Positions 1 through 8,145 of a DNA stretch of 35,409 nt are shown here, in pieces (position 1 is the first letter of the stretch; every line of letters starts with the position of its first letter). This DNA is from Candidatus Tanganyikabacteria bacterium (GTDB lineage: Bacteria; Cyanobacteriota; Sericytochromatia; S15B-MN24; VGJW01): assembly GCA_016867235.1 (NCBI GenBank), contig VGJY01000021.1:1-35409 (forward strand), written 5' to 3'. The notes under the pieces were generated by a model, which ran no database searches, was not told the DNA's origin, and saw only the letters and a list, made by a program, of their open reading frames with translations. Position numbers and translations under genes: made by a program.

Positions 1-1
1 T

Positions 2-727
2 GGCGCGGGCTCGGGCGGCGCGGGCGGCAAGGGCGCCAGGCCCGCCCGGACCGAGGCGCCCACGCCCCTCCCGGACGCGGCCCTCAACACCCAGGCCCTG
101 CTCGACGTCGCCAACGGATCGTACGCCGACGCCCGGAAGACCCTGGCCAAGGCCCTCGAGCAGCATCCCGACAATCCCGTGACGCTGTTCAACCTCGGCC
201 TGTGCGACTTCCATCTCGGCGACCACGCCGAGGCCCTGCGCAATTTCACCCGCGCGCGCCAGGTCCTCGCGGCCGGGGCGCGCAACCTGGAGCGCCAGGC
301 CGGCCCCGGTTTGCGGCTCCGGCACCCCGCGGCCGCCACCGCGTCGGCGGACATCCCGCCTGGCCGCGAAGAAGACGCCCTGCGGGCGCTCGTGAAAGTC
401 TGGGCCCTCCAGGCCGACGCCATCACCTACCAGGGCCACGCCCAGGCCGCACTCGGCAAGGCCGCCGACGCGAGGCGCCTGTTCCGCGAGGCTCTCCCCA
501 CCCTCCGAAAGCAGGCGGCGGCCCAGACGGCACTGGGAGACCTGCAGCGCGCGGGCGGCGACCGGGCAGCGGCGATCGCCAGCTACACCGAGGCCGCCAG
601 GACCGATGCCCGCTATCCCGCCCCCTGGCTGGCGCTGCACGAACTGGCGGCCGAGCAGCGCCAACCGGTGCTGGCCAAGCGCTACCGGGGGATCTACGAT
701 CGTTTGAGTTCCCGCGAGAGATCCTAG
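2..727 (+). CDS. TPR-repeat protein, 5' end outside the window
   Basis: The frame is open from the first bases, so the true start lies upstream; a GTG at 179 is internal because the TPR pattern begins before it. About 241 residues are visible. A Gly/Ala/Pro-rich stretch of roughly 35 residues is followed by tetratricopeptide helices (for example NPVTLFNLGLCDFHLGDHAE, then further pairs around 'AQAALGKAADARRLFREAL' and 'TALGDLQRAGGDRAAAIASY'). TPR domains are protein-protein scaffolds; no catalytic domain is visible and the partner is unknown. The stop at 725-727 lies 8 bases before the next gene, whose Shine-Dalgarno overlaps it, so the two are probably cotranscribed. Family assignment is secure; specific function is not. 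Confidence 0.8.
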   Translation, partial: GAGSGGAGGKGARPARTEAPTPLPDAALNTQALLDVANGSYADARKTLAKALEQHPDNPVTLFNLGLCDFHLGDHAEALRNFTRARQVLAAGARNLERQAGPGLRLRHPAAATASADIPPGREEDALRALVKVWALQADAITYQGHAQAALGKAADARRLFREALPTLRKQAAAQTALGDLQRAGGDRAAAIASYTEAARTDARYPAPWLALHELAAEQRQPVLAKRYRGIYDRLSSRERS

Positions 728-735
728 GAGGAGCG

Positions 736-939
736 ATGCCCGTCCCCTGCACCCGTTGCGCCGGCAGCGGCGAGATCCAGTGCACGAAGTGCAACGGCAT
801 CGGCCGGATGGACCATCCTGCCGGCTACGGCGAAGCCACCTGCGCCCTGTGCGACGGCGACCGCACCATCACCTGCCCGAAGTGCAACGGCGAGGGCGAG
901 GTCGAGGGGACCGGCGCCCTGGGCCAGGTCTCGACCTAG
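736..939 (+). CDS. Mini-protein of four DnaJ-type zinc knuckles
   Basis: A 67-residue product made almost wholly of CxxCxGxG-type knuckles: CTRCAGSG (5-12), CTKCNGIG (16-23), CALCDGDR (36-43, second half degenerate) and CPKCNGEG (47-54). The eight cysteines could bind two zinc ions in the same way as the DnaJ central domain. There is no J-domain or C-terminal substrate domain, so it is not a DnaJ. Such small proteins are often annotated as chaperone-like or hypothetical; a role in protein folding or as a zinc-binding adaptor for the upstream TPR protein is inference. A strong AGGAGG sits at 727-732, just ahead of the ATG. The stop shares the palindrome CTAG with the convergent cyclase gene. 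Confidence 0.8.
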   Translation: MPVPCTRCAGSGEIQCTKCNGIGRMDHPAGYGEATCALCDGDRTITCPKCNGEGEVEGTGALGQVST

Positions 940-2843
940 CCGGGCAAGGCCCCGGCAGGTTCGGACGTCAAGCCGGCCGCCACCCCGCTTTCCAGCCGCA
1001 GCGGCCACAGGCGCGTCAACTCGAACGCGTCCGACAGGCCCTTGAGCTGGACGGCATAGCGGTCGGCCTCCCAGGGGGTCTCGGCGAGCAACCGCGCCAC
1101 GCCTGGATCCTCCACCATTTCCCGGGTCAGGACGAAATCCTCGCCGATCGACTCGCCCTGCACCCGCGCCGCCACGTTGACCGTCGTGCCGAAGTAGTCG
1201 AGGGCGTCGTTGAGGTTGACCGCCAGGCACGGCCCCACGTGGGCGCCGGCCTTGATGATGAGCGGCACCTCGCCGGACGTGCGGTTGTACTCGGTGATGC
1301 CGTGCTGGATCGCGAGGGCGGCGCGGAAGCACGAGGCGGCGTCAGGGAAGACCGCCATGATGGCGTCGCCGATGTTCTTTACCACCGCGCCGCCCTCGGC
1401 GGCGATGGGCGCTTCCATCACCTTGAAGTGGTCGCGCACCAATGCGAACGCCTTGGCGTCGCCCTGCTCCTCGTACATCGCCGTCGAGCTCTTGAGGTCG
1501 GTGAAGAGGAACGCCAGGCGGGCCACCTTGACCTTCACGCCCGGAGCCAGCACCTGCTCGGAGAACAGCGTGCGGAACTCGGGAAGCGTGCCCACGAAAT
1601 CCGCCGTGACGATGTGGTCGGCCCACGCCGTCCGTTCGAGGAGCACCAGGTGCCTGCCGGGCGCCGTGTTCCTGACGGCAAGCTTGCACTCGGGGCCGGG
1701 CACCGCGGCTTCGGGAGCGGCGAAGCCGCCCGCCCCCAGTTCGAGGGCGGTGGGAGTCGCGGCCCGCGGGCCCTTGAAGACCTCGACCGTCGCCTGCGAA
1801 CCGGCATCCGGGCTCCGCAGCCGGTAAGCGCCGGGAGCCAGCACGAGGTCCCACGCGGCGCTCTCGCCCGGTTCCAGCAGTGTCTGCGCCACGACATGCG
1901 GCGTGTTCTGCGGACCTCCCACGCAGAACACCTGCTGCGTCACCTGCCGGATCGAGGCGTTGGGATGAAACGTCAGCTCGACCGACCGGCTGAAATCGGT
2001 CTCGAAATCCACGTTGCACGACGTGCAGTGCGCCGCTTCGGACAGGTCGGAGAGGTTGTCGCCGGCTTGCTTGCCGCCCCGGCAATGGGGGCAGACCATG
2101 TCCCACGACAGATCGAGCAGGCCGAGGCGCGTCGCGTGGAGGAAGAGCTTGAGCGTGGCGACGCGCGGCAGGCCCCAGCGATCGGCCAGCGAGAAGGCCC
2201 GCATCTTCTGGACATCGAGCAAGCTCGCGGTCGTCAGGAAGTCGATCAGGCGCGCCGCCGCGTCGGCCGGGAGGCCCAGGCGCTGCAACTCGGCGGCAGC
2301 ACGCGCCAGGCGCGCCGGCGCCTCGGGCTGCAACTCCACCTCTTCGGGCGGGAAGGCCACAACGGCCGAGCCCCTGAACTGCTGATCGATCCGGCCATGA
2401 AGCTGATCGAGGCCGCGGTGCAGATCCGCGGCGATGAAGCGCATCAGCGGGACCAGCAGCGGATGCCGCGGCTCCAGCTTCACGTCCCAGACGGCACGGG
2501 TGGTGCCGCCGGCCCCGCCCGCCGGCTGATCGAGCGCCCCGATGCGCTCCAGGCGGACCGCTATCTCCTGCACGAGGATGGGACCCCTGACATAGGCGCG
2601 GCGGACGCTGAAGCCCTGCTCCGCGCGCCACTGGAACGGGTGCTCCTCCCACTCGAAGGAGATCCCCTTCACCCGGAAGCTGCCCATCCGCCGGGCGCCG
2701 CCGCCGGGCAGCTTCTCCTCGCGCCAGTCGACCGCGGGCAGGCCGATCACCCGGTTGAGCCGATCGGTGTCCGAGATCAGCGGCCAGACCTGCGCGGCCG
2801 AAGCGCCGATTTCCCACTCCCAGTGAAACGTCAACGGTGGCAT
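936..2843 (-). CDS. Class III adenylate/guanylate cyclase with SRPBCC-like N-terminus and zinc ribbon
   Basis: The 635-residue product has three parts. Residues about 5-150 resemble an SRPBCC/polyketide-cyclase-type ligand-binding fold. Residues about 165-430 form a middle region (DUF5939-like in layout) with a zinc ribbon, CPHC at 251-254 and CTSC at 273-276. Residues about 441-625 form the class III catalytic domain. Both metal aspartates are present (FTDLKSS, D449; NIGDAIMAVF, D493), the substrate-selecting lysine is K489, and the transition-state Asn/Arg pair is in VNVAAR (N556, R560). The enzyme should therefore be active and probably makes cAMP. No membrane segment is visible. The ATG at 2843 is divergent from the CHAP gene and has no strong ribosome site. 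The stop overlaps the zinc-knuckle gene by four bases. Confidence 0.85.
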   Translation of the reverse strand: MPPLTFHWEWEIGASAAQVWPLISDTDRLNRVIGLPAVDWREEKLPGGGARRMGSFRVKGISFEWEEHPFQWRAEQGFSVRRAYVRGPILVQEIAVRLERIGALDQPAGGAGGTTRAVWDVKLEPRHPLLVPLMRFIAADLHRGLDQLHGRIDQQFRGSAVVAFPPEEVELQPEAPARLARAAAELQRLGLPADAAARLIDFLTTASLLDVQKMRAFSLADRWGLPRVATLKLFLHATRLGLLDLSWDMVCPHCRGGKQAGDNLSDLSEAAHCTSCNVDFETDFSRSVELTFHPNASIRQVTQQVFCVGGPQNTPHVVAQTLLEPGESAAWDLVLAPGAYRLRSPDAGSQATVEVFKGPRAATPTALELGAGGFAAPEAAVPGPECKLAVRNTAPGRHLVLLERTAWADHIVTADFVGTLPEFRTLFSEQVLAPGVKVKVARLAFLFTDLKSSTAMYEEQGDAKAFALVRDHFKVMEAPIAAEGGAVVKNIGDAIMAVFPDAASCFRAALAIQHGITEYNRTSGEVPLIIKAGAHVGPCLAVNLNDALDYFGTTVNVAARVQGESIGEDFVLTREMVEDPGVARLLAETPWEADRYAVQLKGLSDAFELTRLWPLRLESGVAAGLTSEPAGALPG

Positions 2844-2920
2844 GTACGGATCTTACCCGCTAAGGAGGGCTGGAGAGCGGGGTATGAGAAACCAAGGGAC
2901 CACCAAGGGGAGGCAATCCC

Positions 2921-4309
2921 ATGACACAGGCAGGGAAAGTAGACGGCGCACGCCGCACCGCGCCGCTCCGCGGCACCGGGTTGCCGAGTGCGAATGCCGA
3001 AGCGGCCAGACTCAAGGCCGAACGGGACAGCGCCTCCCTGTCGGGCACCCGGGGCACGCGGCCGCTGGCCGAAGCCCTGGAGGAAGCGAAGCAGAAGAAC
3101 CCCCTGGCAACCTTCGGCAACAAGGTCGTGGACGGGTCGCGCGAGCTCATCGCGAGCGGCTACAAGTACCCGCCCAACCTCACCACGCAGTACTACCACT
3201 CTCCGGGCAAGGTCGGGTGCTGCGCCGACTTCGTCGCCGACTCCTACCTCGAGGCCGGCTACGATCTGGGCGGCGACGCGAAGTCGAAGGGCTACAACCC
3301 GCACTACTGCCCGTCGATGATCAAGTACTTCGCCAAGGAGCAGCAACTCATCGACAAGGCCTCGCCGGCGCACGTGGGCGACGCGGTCTTCTTCGACTGG
3401 GACAAGGACGGGACGTCGGATCACCTGGCGATCGTCACCAAGGTGGATGCCAGCGGCCGCCCGATCGAGATCATGGAGTCCAACCAGTTCGGGCAGCCTG
3501 CCCATTCGTCGCCCATGGACCCCCGGCGCCTGGGCAGCGTCATGGCCTACGGGCGCCTCACCGGGGCGGGGGCCGACGACGGCGCCGCCGCGCAACTCGG
3601 GCCGATCACCAACCCGGCGTCCGGGTCGGGGCCGGCCTACTCGGGCCGCGCTTCCGCGCCCCGGGGCACCGGCTACGCCAATCCCGGCCCCGACGGGTCG
3701 GTGCCGAGCGCTCCCGCGCCCGCCCGGACGCTGGCGATGCAGGCCGCTCTCGCGTTGCTGTACGAGACCCTCTCGGACGCCTACGGGCTGAAGGACGAGG
3801 AAGTGCAGAGCCTGATCGAGGCCAAGCGCCAGGGCCGGGACGTCAGGGCCCTGGCCAAGGAAATGGGCGTGCCGACCCTCAAGCTGGCGCAACTCGACAA
3901 GGAGATAGGCAAGGCGGCCGAAAAGGCGGCCACCCTGGTCGGCGACAACAACCTGCCCCTGCCTCGCGGCGACGACGGGTGGGGCATGGACGCGGACCAG
4001 GGCCAGGAGATCTTCGCCAGGCACCGCGACGCGATCGAGCAGGCGGCCAAGGTGGCCGGCGTCGAACCCGAGGCTCTCGGGGCGTACCTGTGGCTGCAGG
4101 ACGATTTCAAGCTGGGCGACGATCCGGCCGCGACCATTCGCCAGGCGGCCGCCGACCTCAAGGCGGCGGCCAAGTCGGGCGACCTGGCCGGGACGGCCCT
4201 GGCCGCCCTGGACCCGGAGGGCAAGATGAGCCCCGAGGACCGCGAGGCCACGTTGCAGCTGTTCGCCAACCGCTACGCGGCCCTCAAGGACAAGCCCGAG
4301 AGCAAGTGA
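2921..4309 (+). CDS. CHAP/NlpC-P60-like cysteine hydrolase
   Basis: The 462-residue product carries a papain-like amidase core at about residues 60-210: a GCCADFVADSYLEAG segment with candidate nucleophile C101, then GDAVFFDWDKDG and a DHLAIVT segment with candidate base H168, followed by an Asn/Glu-rich strand (MESNQFG). That order of Cys, His and polar residue is typical of CHAP and NlpC/P60 peptidoglycan amidases. A Pro/Ala/Gly linker (about 225-265) leads to an all-helical C-terminal half of unknown function. No signal peptide is apparent, so delivery to the wall is unclear. The start ATG has GGGGAGG just upstream (2907-2913). The stop overlaps the GTG of the membrane cyclase, indicating coupling. 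Confidence 0.75.
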   Translation: MTQAGKVDGARRTAPLRGTGLPSANAEAARLKAERDSASLSGTRGTRPLAEALEEAKQKNPLATFGNKVVDGSRELIASGYKYPPNLTTQYYHSPGKVGCCADFVADSYLEAGYDLGGDAKSKGYNPHYCPSMIKYFAKEQQLIDKASPAHVGDAVFFDWDKDGTSDHLAIVTKVDASGRPIEIMESNQFGQPAHSSPMDPRRLGSVMAYGRLTGAGADDGAAAQLGPITNPASGSGPAYSGRASAPRGTGYANPGPDGSVPSAPAPARTLAMQAALALLYETLSDAYGLKDEEVQSLIEAKRQGRDVRALAKEMGVPTLKLAQLDKEIGKAAEKAATLVGDNNLPLPRGDDGWGMDADQGQEIFARHRDAIEQAAKVAGVEPEALGAYLWLQDDFKLGDDPAATIRQAAADLKAAAKSGDLAGTALAALDPEGKMSPEDREATLQLFANRYAALKDKPESK

Positions 4310-5640
4310 ACAAAGCCGGCGGCCGCGTCACCACGTTCTTCCAGGCCACGCTGAGCGACGCGATCGCCGCGGACGGGATTGTCCGCGAACGCCGCATCAC
4401 CGACATCCGGCTCGCGGTCTGGGTCTTCGTGCTCGGCCTCTCGGTGCTCACGCTGATCACGCGCAAGAACCCCGCCATCTTCGTCCTCGACCAGGCGGTG
4501 ATGTGGACGGGCATTGCCGTCGCGTTGCTGCTGCGGCACTTTCTCGCCAAGCCGCTGCCGCGGATGGGCCTGCTCTACGCCGCCGTCGCGTCGGACCTGC
4601 TGCTCGCGACCGCCATCGTCGCGGGCGACGCCCTGGTGGGCGGCAAGTACCTCGCGGCCCCCCGCGGCGCCCAGTTCGACCCGAATCTGATGTGGTACCT
4701 GGCGATCGGCGCCTCGGCCGGGATGCGCTACATCCGCACGCTGGCGATCGCCACTAGCGCCGCGACCGTCCTGCTGGTGAGCGGCCTGTTCGCGATGGAC
4801 GCCCTGGTCCTCGGCGTGCCCTTCGATCCGCTCGCGTACCTGATCGTGCTCACGGTGGTGGGAAGTTCCGGCTACGCCGTGTACCGCACCGTGGACAAGT
4901 CCAAGGAACTGTTCGCGCTGGGCATCCGGCAGATGGTCGAGAAGGAGCACATCCGCCACGCCTTCTCGCGCTACGTCACCAAGGAGGTCGTGGACGAGAT
5001 CCTCAAGGGCCAGATCAACGTGACGTCCGGCATCCGCCGGGAGGTCACGATCCTGTTCTCGGACATCCGGGGCTTCACCGCCATGGCCGAGAAGCGCGAT
5101 CCCGAGGCCGTCGTGGCCGATCTCAACGAATACTTCTCGGAAATGGTCGACGTGATCTTCAAGCACGGCGGCACCGTGGACAAGTACATCGGCGACGGCA
5201 TCATGGCCATTTTCGGGGCACCCCTCCCGCAGACCGACCACGCCTACGCGGCCGTGCGGGCCGCGGGAGCGATGCGCGAGGCCCTGGTCGGGCTCAACGA
5301 GCGGCGCGCCGCGGCCGGGAAGCCGCCGCTCGAAATCGGCGTGGGCATCCACACGGGCGAGTGCGTGGTCGGCAACATCGGCACGCAGGAGCGGATGGAC
5401 TACACGGCGGTAGGCGACGCGGTCAACACGGCCAGCCGCATCGAGGGCCTGACCAAGGATCTGGGCGCTGACGTCTTGTTGTCGGGCGAAACCTACCGGC
5501 AGGTCGTCGGCCGCGTGGACACGATGCCGCGAGAACCGCTGCCGGTGAAGGGCCGGACCGCGCCCGTCGAGGTCCACCACCTGCTGCGAGTCTTGCAGGA
5601 CAGGCCGTCGGATACGGCCATGACCCGGCCGCTGGTCTGA
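4306..5640 (+). CDS. Membrane-anchored class III adenylate cyclase
   Basis: GTG at 4306 is chosen because it overlaps the upstream TGA (GTGA) and leaves no gap. The 444-residue product has about six hydrophobic helices (roughly 33-51, 57-78, 88-108, 127-145, 147-166, 172-192), a linker helix ending in AFSRYVTKEVVDEIL and a cyclase domain from about 245 to 425. Metal aspartates D253 (LFSDIRGF) and D297 (KYIGDGIMAIFG), the purine-specifying K293 and the AVGDAVNTASR segment are intact, so an active cAMP-producing enzyme is expected. The membrane part may sense something at the envelope; coupling with the cysteine hydrolase gene suggests a cell-wall theme (inference). The stop codon and final bases coincide with the beginning of a palindromic repeat element, so the native C-terminus may have been altered. 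Confidence 0.88.
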   Translation: MNKAGGRVTTFFQATLSDAIAADGIVRERRITDIRLAVWVFVLGLSVLTLITRKNPAIFVLDQAVMWTGIAVALLLRHFLAKPLPRMGLLYAAVASDLLLATAIVAGDALVGGKYLAAPRGAQFDPNLMWYLAIGASAGMRYIRTLAIATSAATVLLVSGLFAMDALVLGVPFDPLAYLIVLTVVGSSGYAVYRTVDKSKELFALGIRQMVEKEHIRHAFSRYVTKEVVDEILKGQINVTSGIRREVTILFSDIRGFTAMAEKRDPEAVVADLNEYFSEMVDVIFKHGGTVDKYIGDGIMAIFGAPLPQTDHAYAAVRAAGAMREALVGLNERRAAAGKPPLEIGVGIHTGECVVGNIGTQERMDYTAVGDAVNTASRIEGLTKDLGADVLLSGETYRQVVGRVDTMPREPLPVKGRTAPVEVHHLLRVLQDRPSDTAMTRPLV

Positions 5641-5772
5641 TAGCGCGGCTCTGATGACTTCGCTCCGGCATCGCGGCAGGCACGGAGGCCGGCCCCACCC
5701 GTTGCATCGGTGGCGCAGGCCTCCGTGCCTGCGTCCGATAGGCGCCAGGTCATAGAAGCGCCGCTGTGACGG
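5636..5772 (+). repeat. MITE-like palindromic element, copy 1
   Basis: These 137 bases recur at 12279-12415 with only about five differences. The unit is an imperfect palindrome: the left end (ATAGCGCGGCTC) mirrors the right end (around AGCGCCGCTGTGAC), and inside is a perfect 15-base inverted repeat, GCAGGCACGGAGGCC at 5676-5690 against GGCCTCCGTGCCTGC at 5718-5732, with a 27-base loop. No coding capacity. Its left end supplies the TGA stop of the membrane cyclase gene. Mobilisation by a transposase or a REP-type (RAYT) enzyme elsewhere in the genome is inferred. Confidence 0.85.
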
Positions 5773-5793
5773 CGCCCGGCGCGCGCTGCTTCG

Positions 5794-6207
5794 CTAGCCG
5801 GCGCGGCGGCTTGAGCGGCGGCGGGCTTCCTCGAGTTCGGTGCGCAGGGCGTTGCCGCGGAGGCGGCGGCCCGAGTCGAGGTAGAGGTGCGTGGCCTTGA
5901 CCGCCAGTTGCGCGGCCAGCACGTTGAAGTAGCTTCCCACGCCCATCCCCAGGGGCAGGAACAGCCACTTGAGCCCGCTGCCGCCCAGGAGCGACCACGC
6001 GAGTTCGGGACCGGCGGCCCGCAGGATGGTCATCGCCTCGTCGGCCGACAGCGACGCATTGCGCTGCCGGGCGGTGTCGTGCACCAGGTACCAGAGCAGC
6101 GCGGTCAGGGCCCCGAGGTCCACTCCGAGGGGCGGAAGGGTGGCGGCGAGCCCGCAGCCGACATACGCCAGCTTGCGCTGCTCTTGGCCCAGATCGACGG
6201 CCATCAC
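5794..6207 (-). CDS. Small membrane protein of unknown function
   Basis: The product is about 136-137 residues; the start is either GTG at 6207 or the adjacent ATG at 6204, and neither has a convincing ribosome site. Hydrophobic stretches lie near residues 20-42 (VGCGLAATLPPLGVDLGALT) and 78-105 (WLFLPLGMGVGSYFNVLAAQ), separated by an amphipathic segment, and the C-terminus is strongly basic and Arg-rich. No family is recognised. It lies 39 bases downstream of the ABC exporter pair on the same strand, so it may be the last gene of that operon. Codon use matches its neighbours. Confidence 0.6.
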   Translation of the reverse strand: MMAVDLGQEQRKLAYVGCGLAATLPPLGVDLGALTALLWYLVHDTARQRNASLSADEAMTILRAAGPELAWSLLGGSGLKWLFLPLGMGVGSYFNVLAAQLAVKATHLYLDSGRRLRGNALRTELEEARRRSSRRAG

Positions 6208-6246
6208 TGCTTGTCTCAGACTTCTTGTTCCCCCGTGACCGCCATT

Positions 6247-8145
6247 TTAGTAGCTCGCAGGCGTCTCATGGGCGGCCGGTTCGGTTACGGATTGCAACAT
6301 CCACAGCTTGTGGTACAGGCCCGCGCGAGCCAGGAGATCCAGGTGGGTGCCCACCTCCCGGACCCGCCCCTTGTGCAGCACGACGATCTGGTCGGCGTGC
6401 TGCACCGTGGCGAGGCGGTGCGCGACGATCAAGGTCGTGCGCCGGCCGGAGCGCCCCAGCAGAGCTTCCTGGATCGATTGCTCGGTGTGCGAGTCGACGC
6501 TGGCCGTCGCCTCGTCGAGCACCAGGATCGCCGGATCGCGAGCCAGGGCGCGGGCGAAGCAGACGATCTGCCGCTCGCCCGTGGACAGGCTCGAACCCCG
6601 CTCCGAAACCGCCGTGCGGACGCCGTCCGGCAGGGCTGCCAGGAGGTGCGCGCCGCCGGCTTCCCGCAACTTCGCCGCCACCTGCTCGTCGTCGAGCGGC
6701 AGATCCAGCCGGATGTTGTCGGCTATCGTTCCGGTGAACAGGAAGGGCTCCTGGAGCACGATGCCCAGGGCCCGCCGCACGTCGGCCTGGCGCAAGGCGC
6801 GCACGTCCGCGCCGTCGAGCAGCACCTGCCCTTCCTGGACGTCATAGAACCGGGCGATCAGGTTCAGGATCGTCGACTTGCCCGCGCCCGTGTGCCCCAC
6901 GAACGCGACGGTCTGGCCGGGGGCGACGGCCAGGGTCACGTCCCGCAGGACCCAGGAGGGCGCGGCTTCCGCGCCCTCCGCCGCGTCGCGCGACATGGGG
7001 TCGCCGGGCATCGCCGGCCCGGTGCCGTTTCCGGGCCGCCGGTACGAGAAGTGCACTCCGCGCAGGTCGATTCGCCCGCCGGCGGATCCCGCGATCGCCC
7101 CGGGCGGGAGGCTCCCCGCCGCGCTCGGCGGGTCCTCGACGTCCGGGGGCGTGTCGAGCAGTTGCACCAGGCGCTCGCCGCTCGCCATGGCCGCTTGCAG
7201 GATGTTGAACTTCTCGGCCAGCTCGCCGATCGGGTTGTAGAGCTGCCGGAGATAGGACGTGAACGCGTACAGCGTCCCCAGGGCGACCGCCCCGTCCAGG
7301 GCGAGCAGCCCGCCGTACCACAGGAGGCCCGCCAAGGCGAGCTGGCTCAGCAGCTCGATCAGCGGCCGGAAGACCATCGCCAGGCGCAGCTGCGCCCAGG
7401 ATGCCTCGTAGAGCGCGTCGTTGACTTCCCGGAACTCTCGCAGTTGCCGTTGCTGCCGGCCGAAGGCGTGGATGATGCGCATCCCCGAGAAATTCTCGGC
7501 TAGCGTGGCGTTCACGCGGGCCAGGCGCACCCGCACCACGCGCCATGCGGCCCGGATGAGGCGCTGGAACACGAACGCCGCCACCGCGATCACCGGCAGC
7601 ATGCCCATCCCGATGAGCGCCAGCCGCCAGTCGAGGTGCAGCATCACCGCGAGCGTGCCCGCGATGACGAACACGTCCCTGAAGAGGTTCACCAGCACGC
7701 TGGTGTACATCTCGTTGAGCGTCTCGGTGTCGTTGGCGACGCGCGTCACCAGGCGGCCGACGGGGTTGCGATCGAAGAACGCCAGGGACAGCCTCTGCAG
7801 GTGGGCGAACAGGTCCTGGCGGATGGTCTGCACGATTCGCTGGCCCGTCCCCTGGATCAGCAGCGAGTTGACGTAGCCGATGCAACCGGAGGCCGCAAGG
7901 CAGGCGAGGTAGAGCGCGGCCAGCCCCGGAAGCCCGCCGGGGGTGCCGCCCGGGCCGGCGATCTCCTGGTCGATGGCGACCTTGACGATGTAGGGCTGGG
8001 CGAGTTCCAGGGCGCTGACGGCCAGCAGCAGCACGACGCACAGCCCGAGGGTCAGGGCGTGCGGCCGGGCGTAGCCGAGCAGGCGGCGCAGCAGGTGCGG
8101 ATCGTAGACCCGGCCGAGGTCCTCTTCCTCGAACTCGTGGCTCAT
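6247..8145 (-). CDS. ABC exporter subunit, canonical ATP-site partner (YheH/BmrD/TM288-like)
   Basis: The 632-residue half-transporter has a six-helix export membrane domain (about 30-320) and an ATPase domain (about 370-610). Visible motifs are Walker A GHTGAGKST, signature LSTGERQ, Walker B ILVLDEATASVD with catalytic Glu, and the switch histidine in IVAHRLAT. Presence of the Glu marks it as the catalytic partner in a heterodimer with the gene upstream. A longer frame begins at 8187, but ATG 8145 is preferred because it overlaps the upstream TGA (ATGA). An unusual Gly/Pro/Ala-rich insertion of about 25 residues lies just after the A-loop strand (HFSYRRPGNGTG). The substrate is not predictable; drugs or lipids are typical for this family. 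Confidence 0.88.
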   Translation of the reverse strand: MSHEFEEEDLGRVYDPHLLRRLLGYARPHALTLGLCVVLLLAVSALELAQPYIVKVAIDQEIAGPGGTPGGLPGLAALYLACLAASGCIGYVNSLLIQGTGQRIVQTIRQDLFAHLQRLSLAFFDRNPVGRLVTRVANDTETLNEMYTSVLVNLFRDVFVIAGTLAVMLHLDWRLALIGMGMLPVIAVAAFVFQRLIRAAWRVVRVRLARVNATLAENFSGMRIIHAFGRQQRQLREFREVNDALYEASWAQLRLAMVFRPLIELLSQLALAGLLWYGGLLALDGAVALGTLYAFTSYLRQLYNPIGELAEKFNILQAAMASGERLVQLLDTPPDVEDPPSAAGSLPPGAIAGSAGGRIDLRGVHFSYRRPGNGTGPAMPGDPMSRDAAEGAEAAPSWVLRDVTLAVAPGQTVAFVGHTGAGKSTILNLIARFYDVQEGQVLLDGADVRALRQADVRRALGIVLQEPFLFTGTIADNIRLDLPLDDEQVAAKLREAGGAHLLAALPDGVRTAVSERGSSLSTGERQIVCFARALARDPAILVLDEATASVDSHTEQSIQEALLGRSGRRTTLIVAHRLATVQHADQIVVLHKGRVREVGTHLDLLARAGLYHKLWMLQSVTEPAAHETPASY

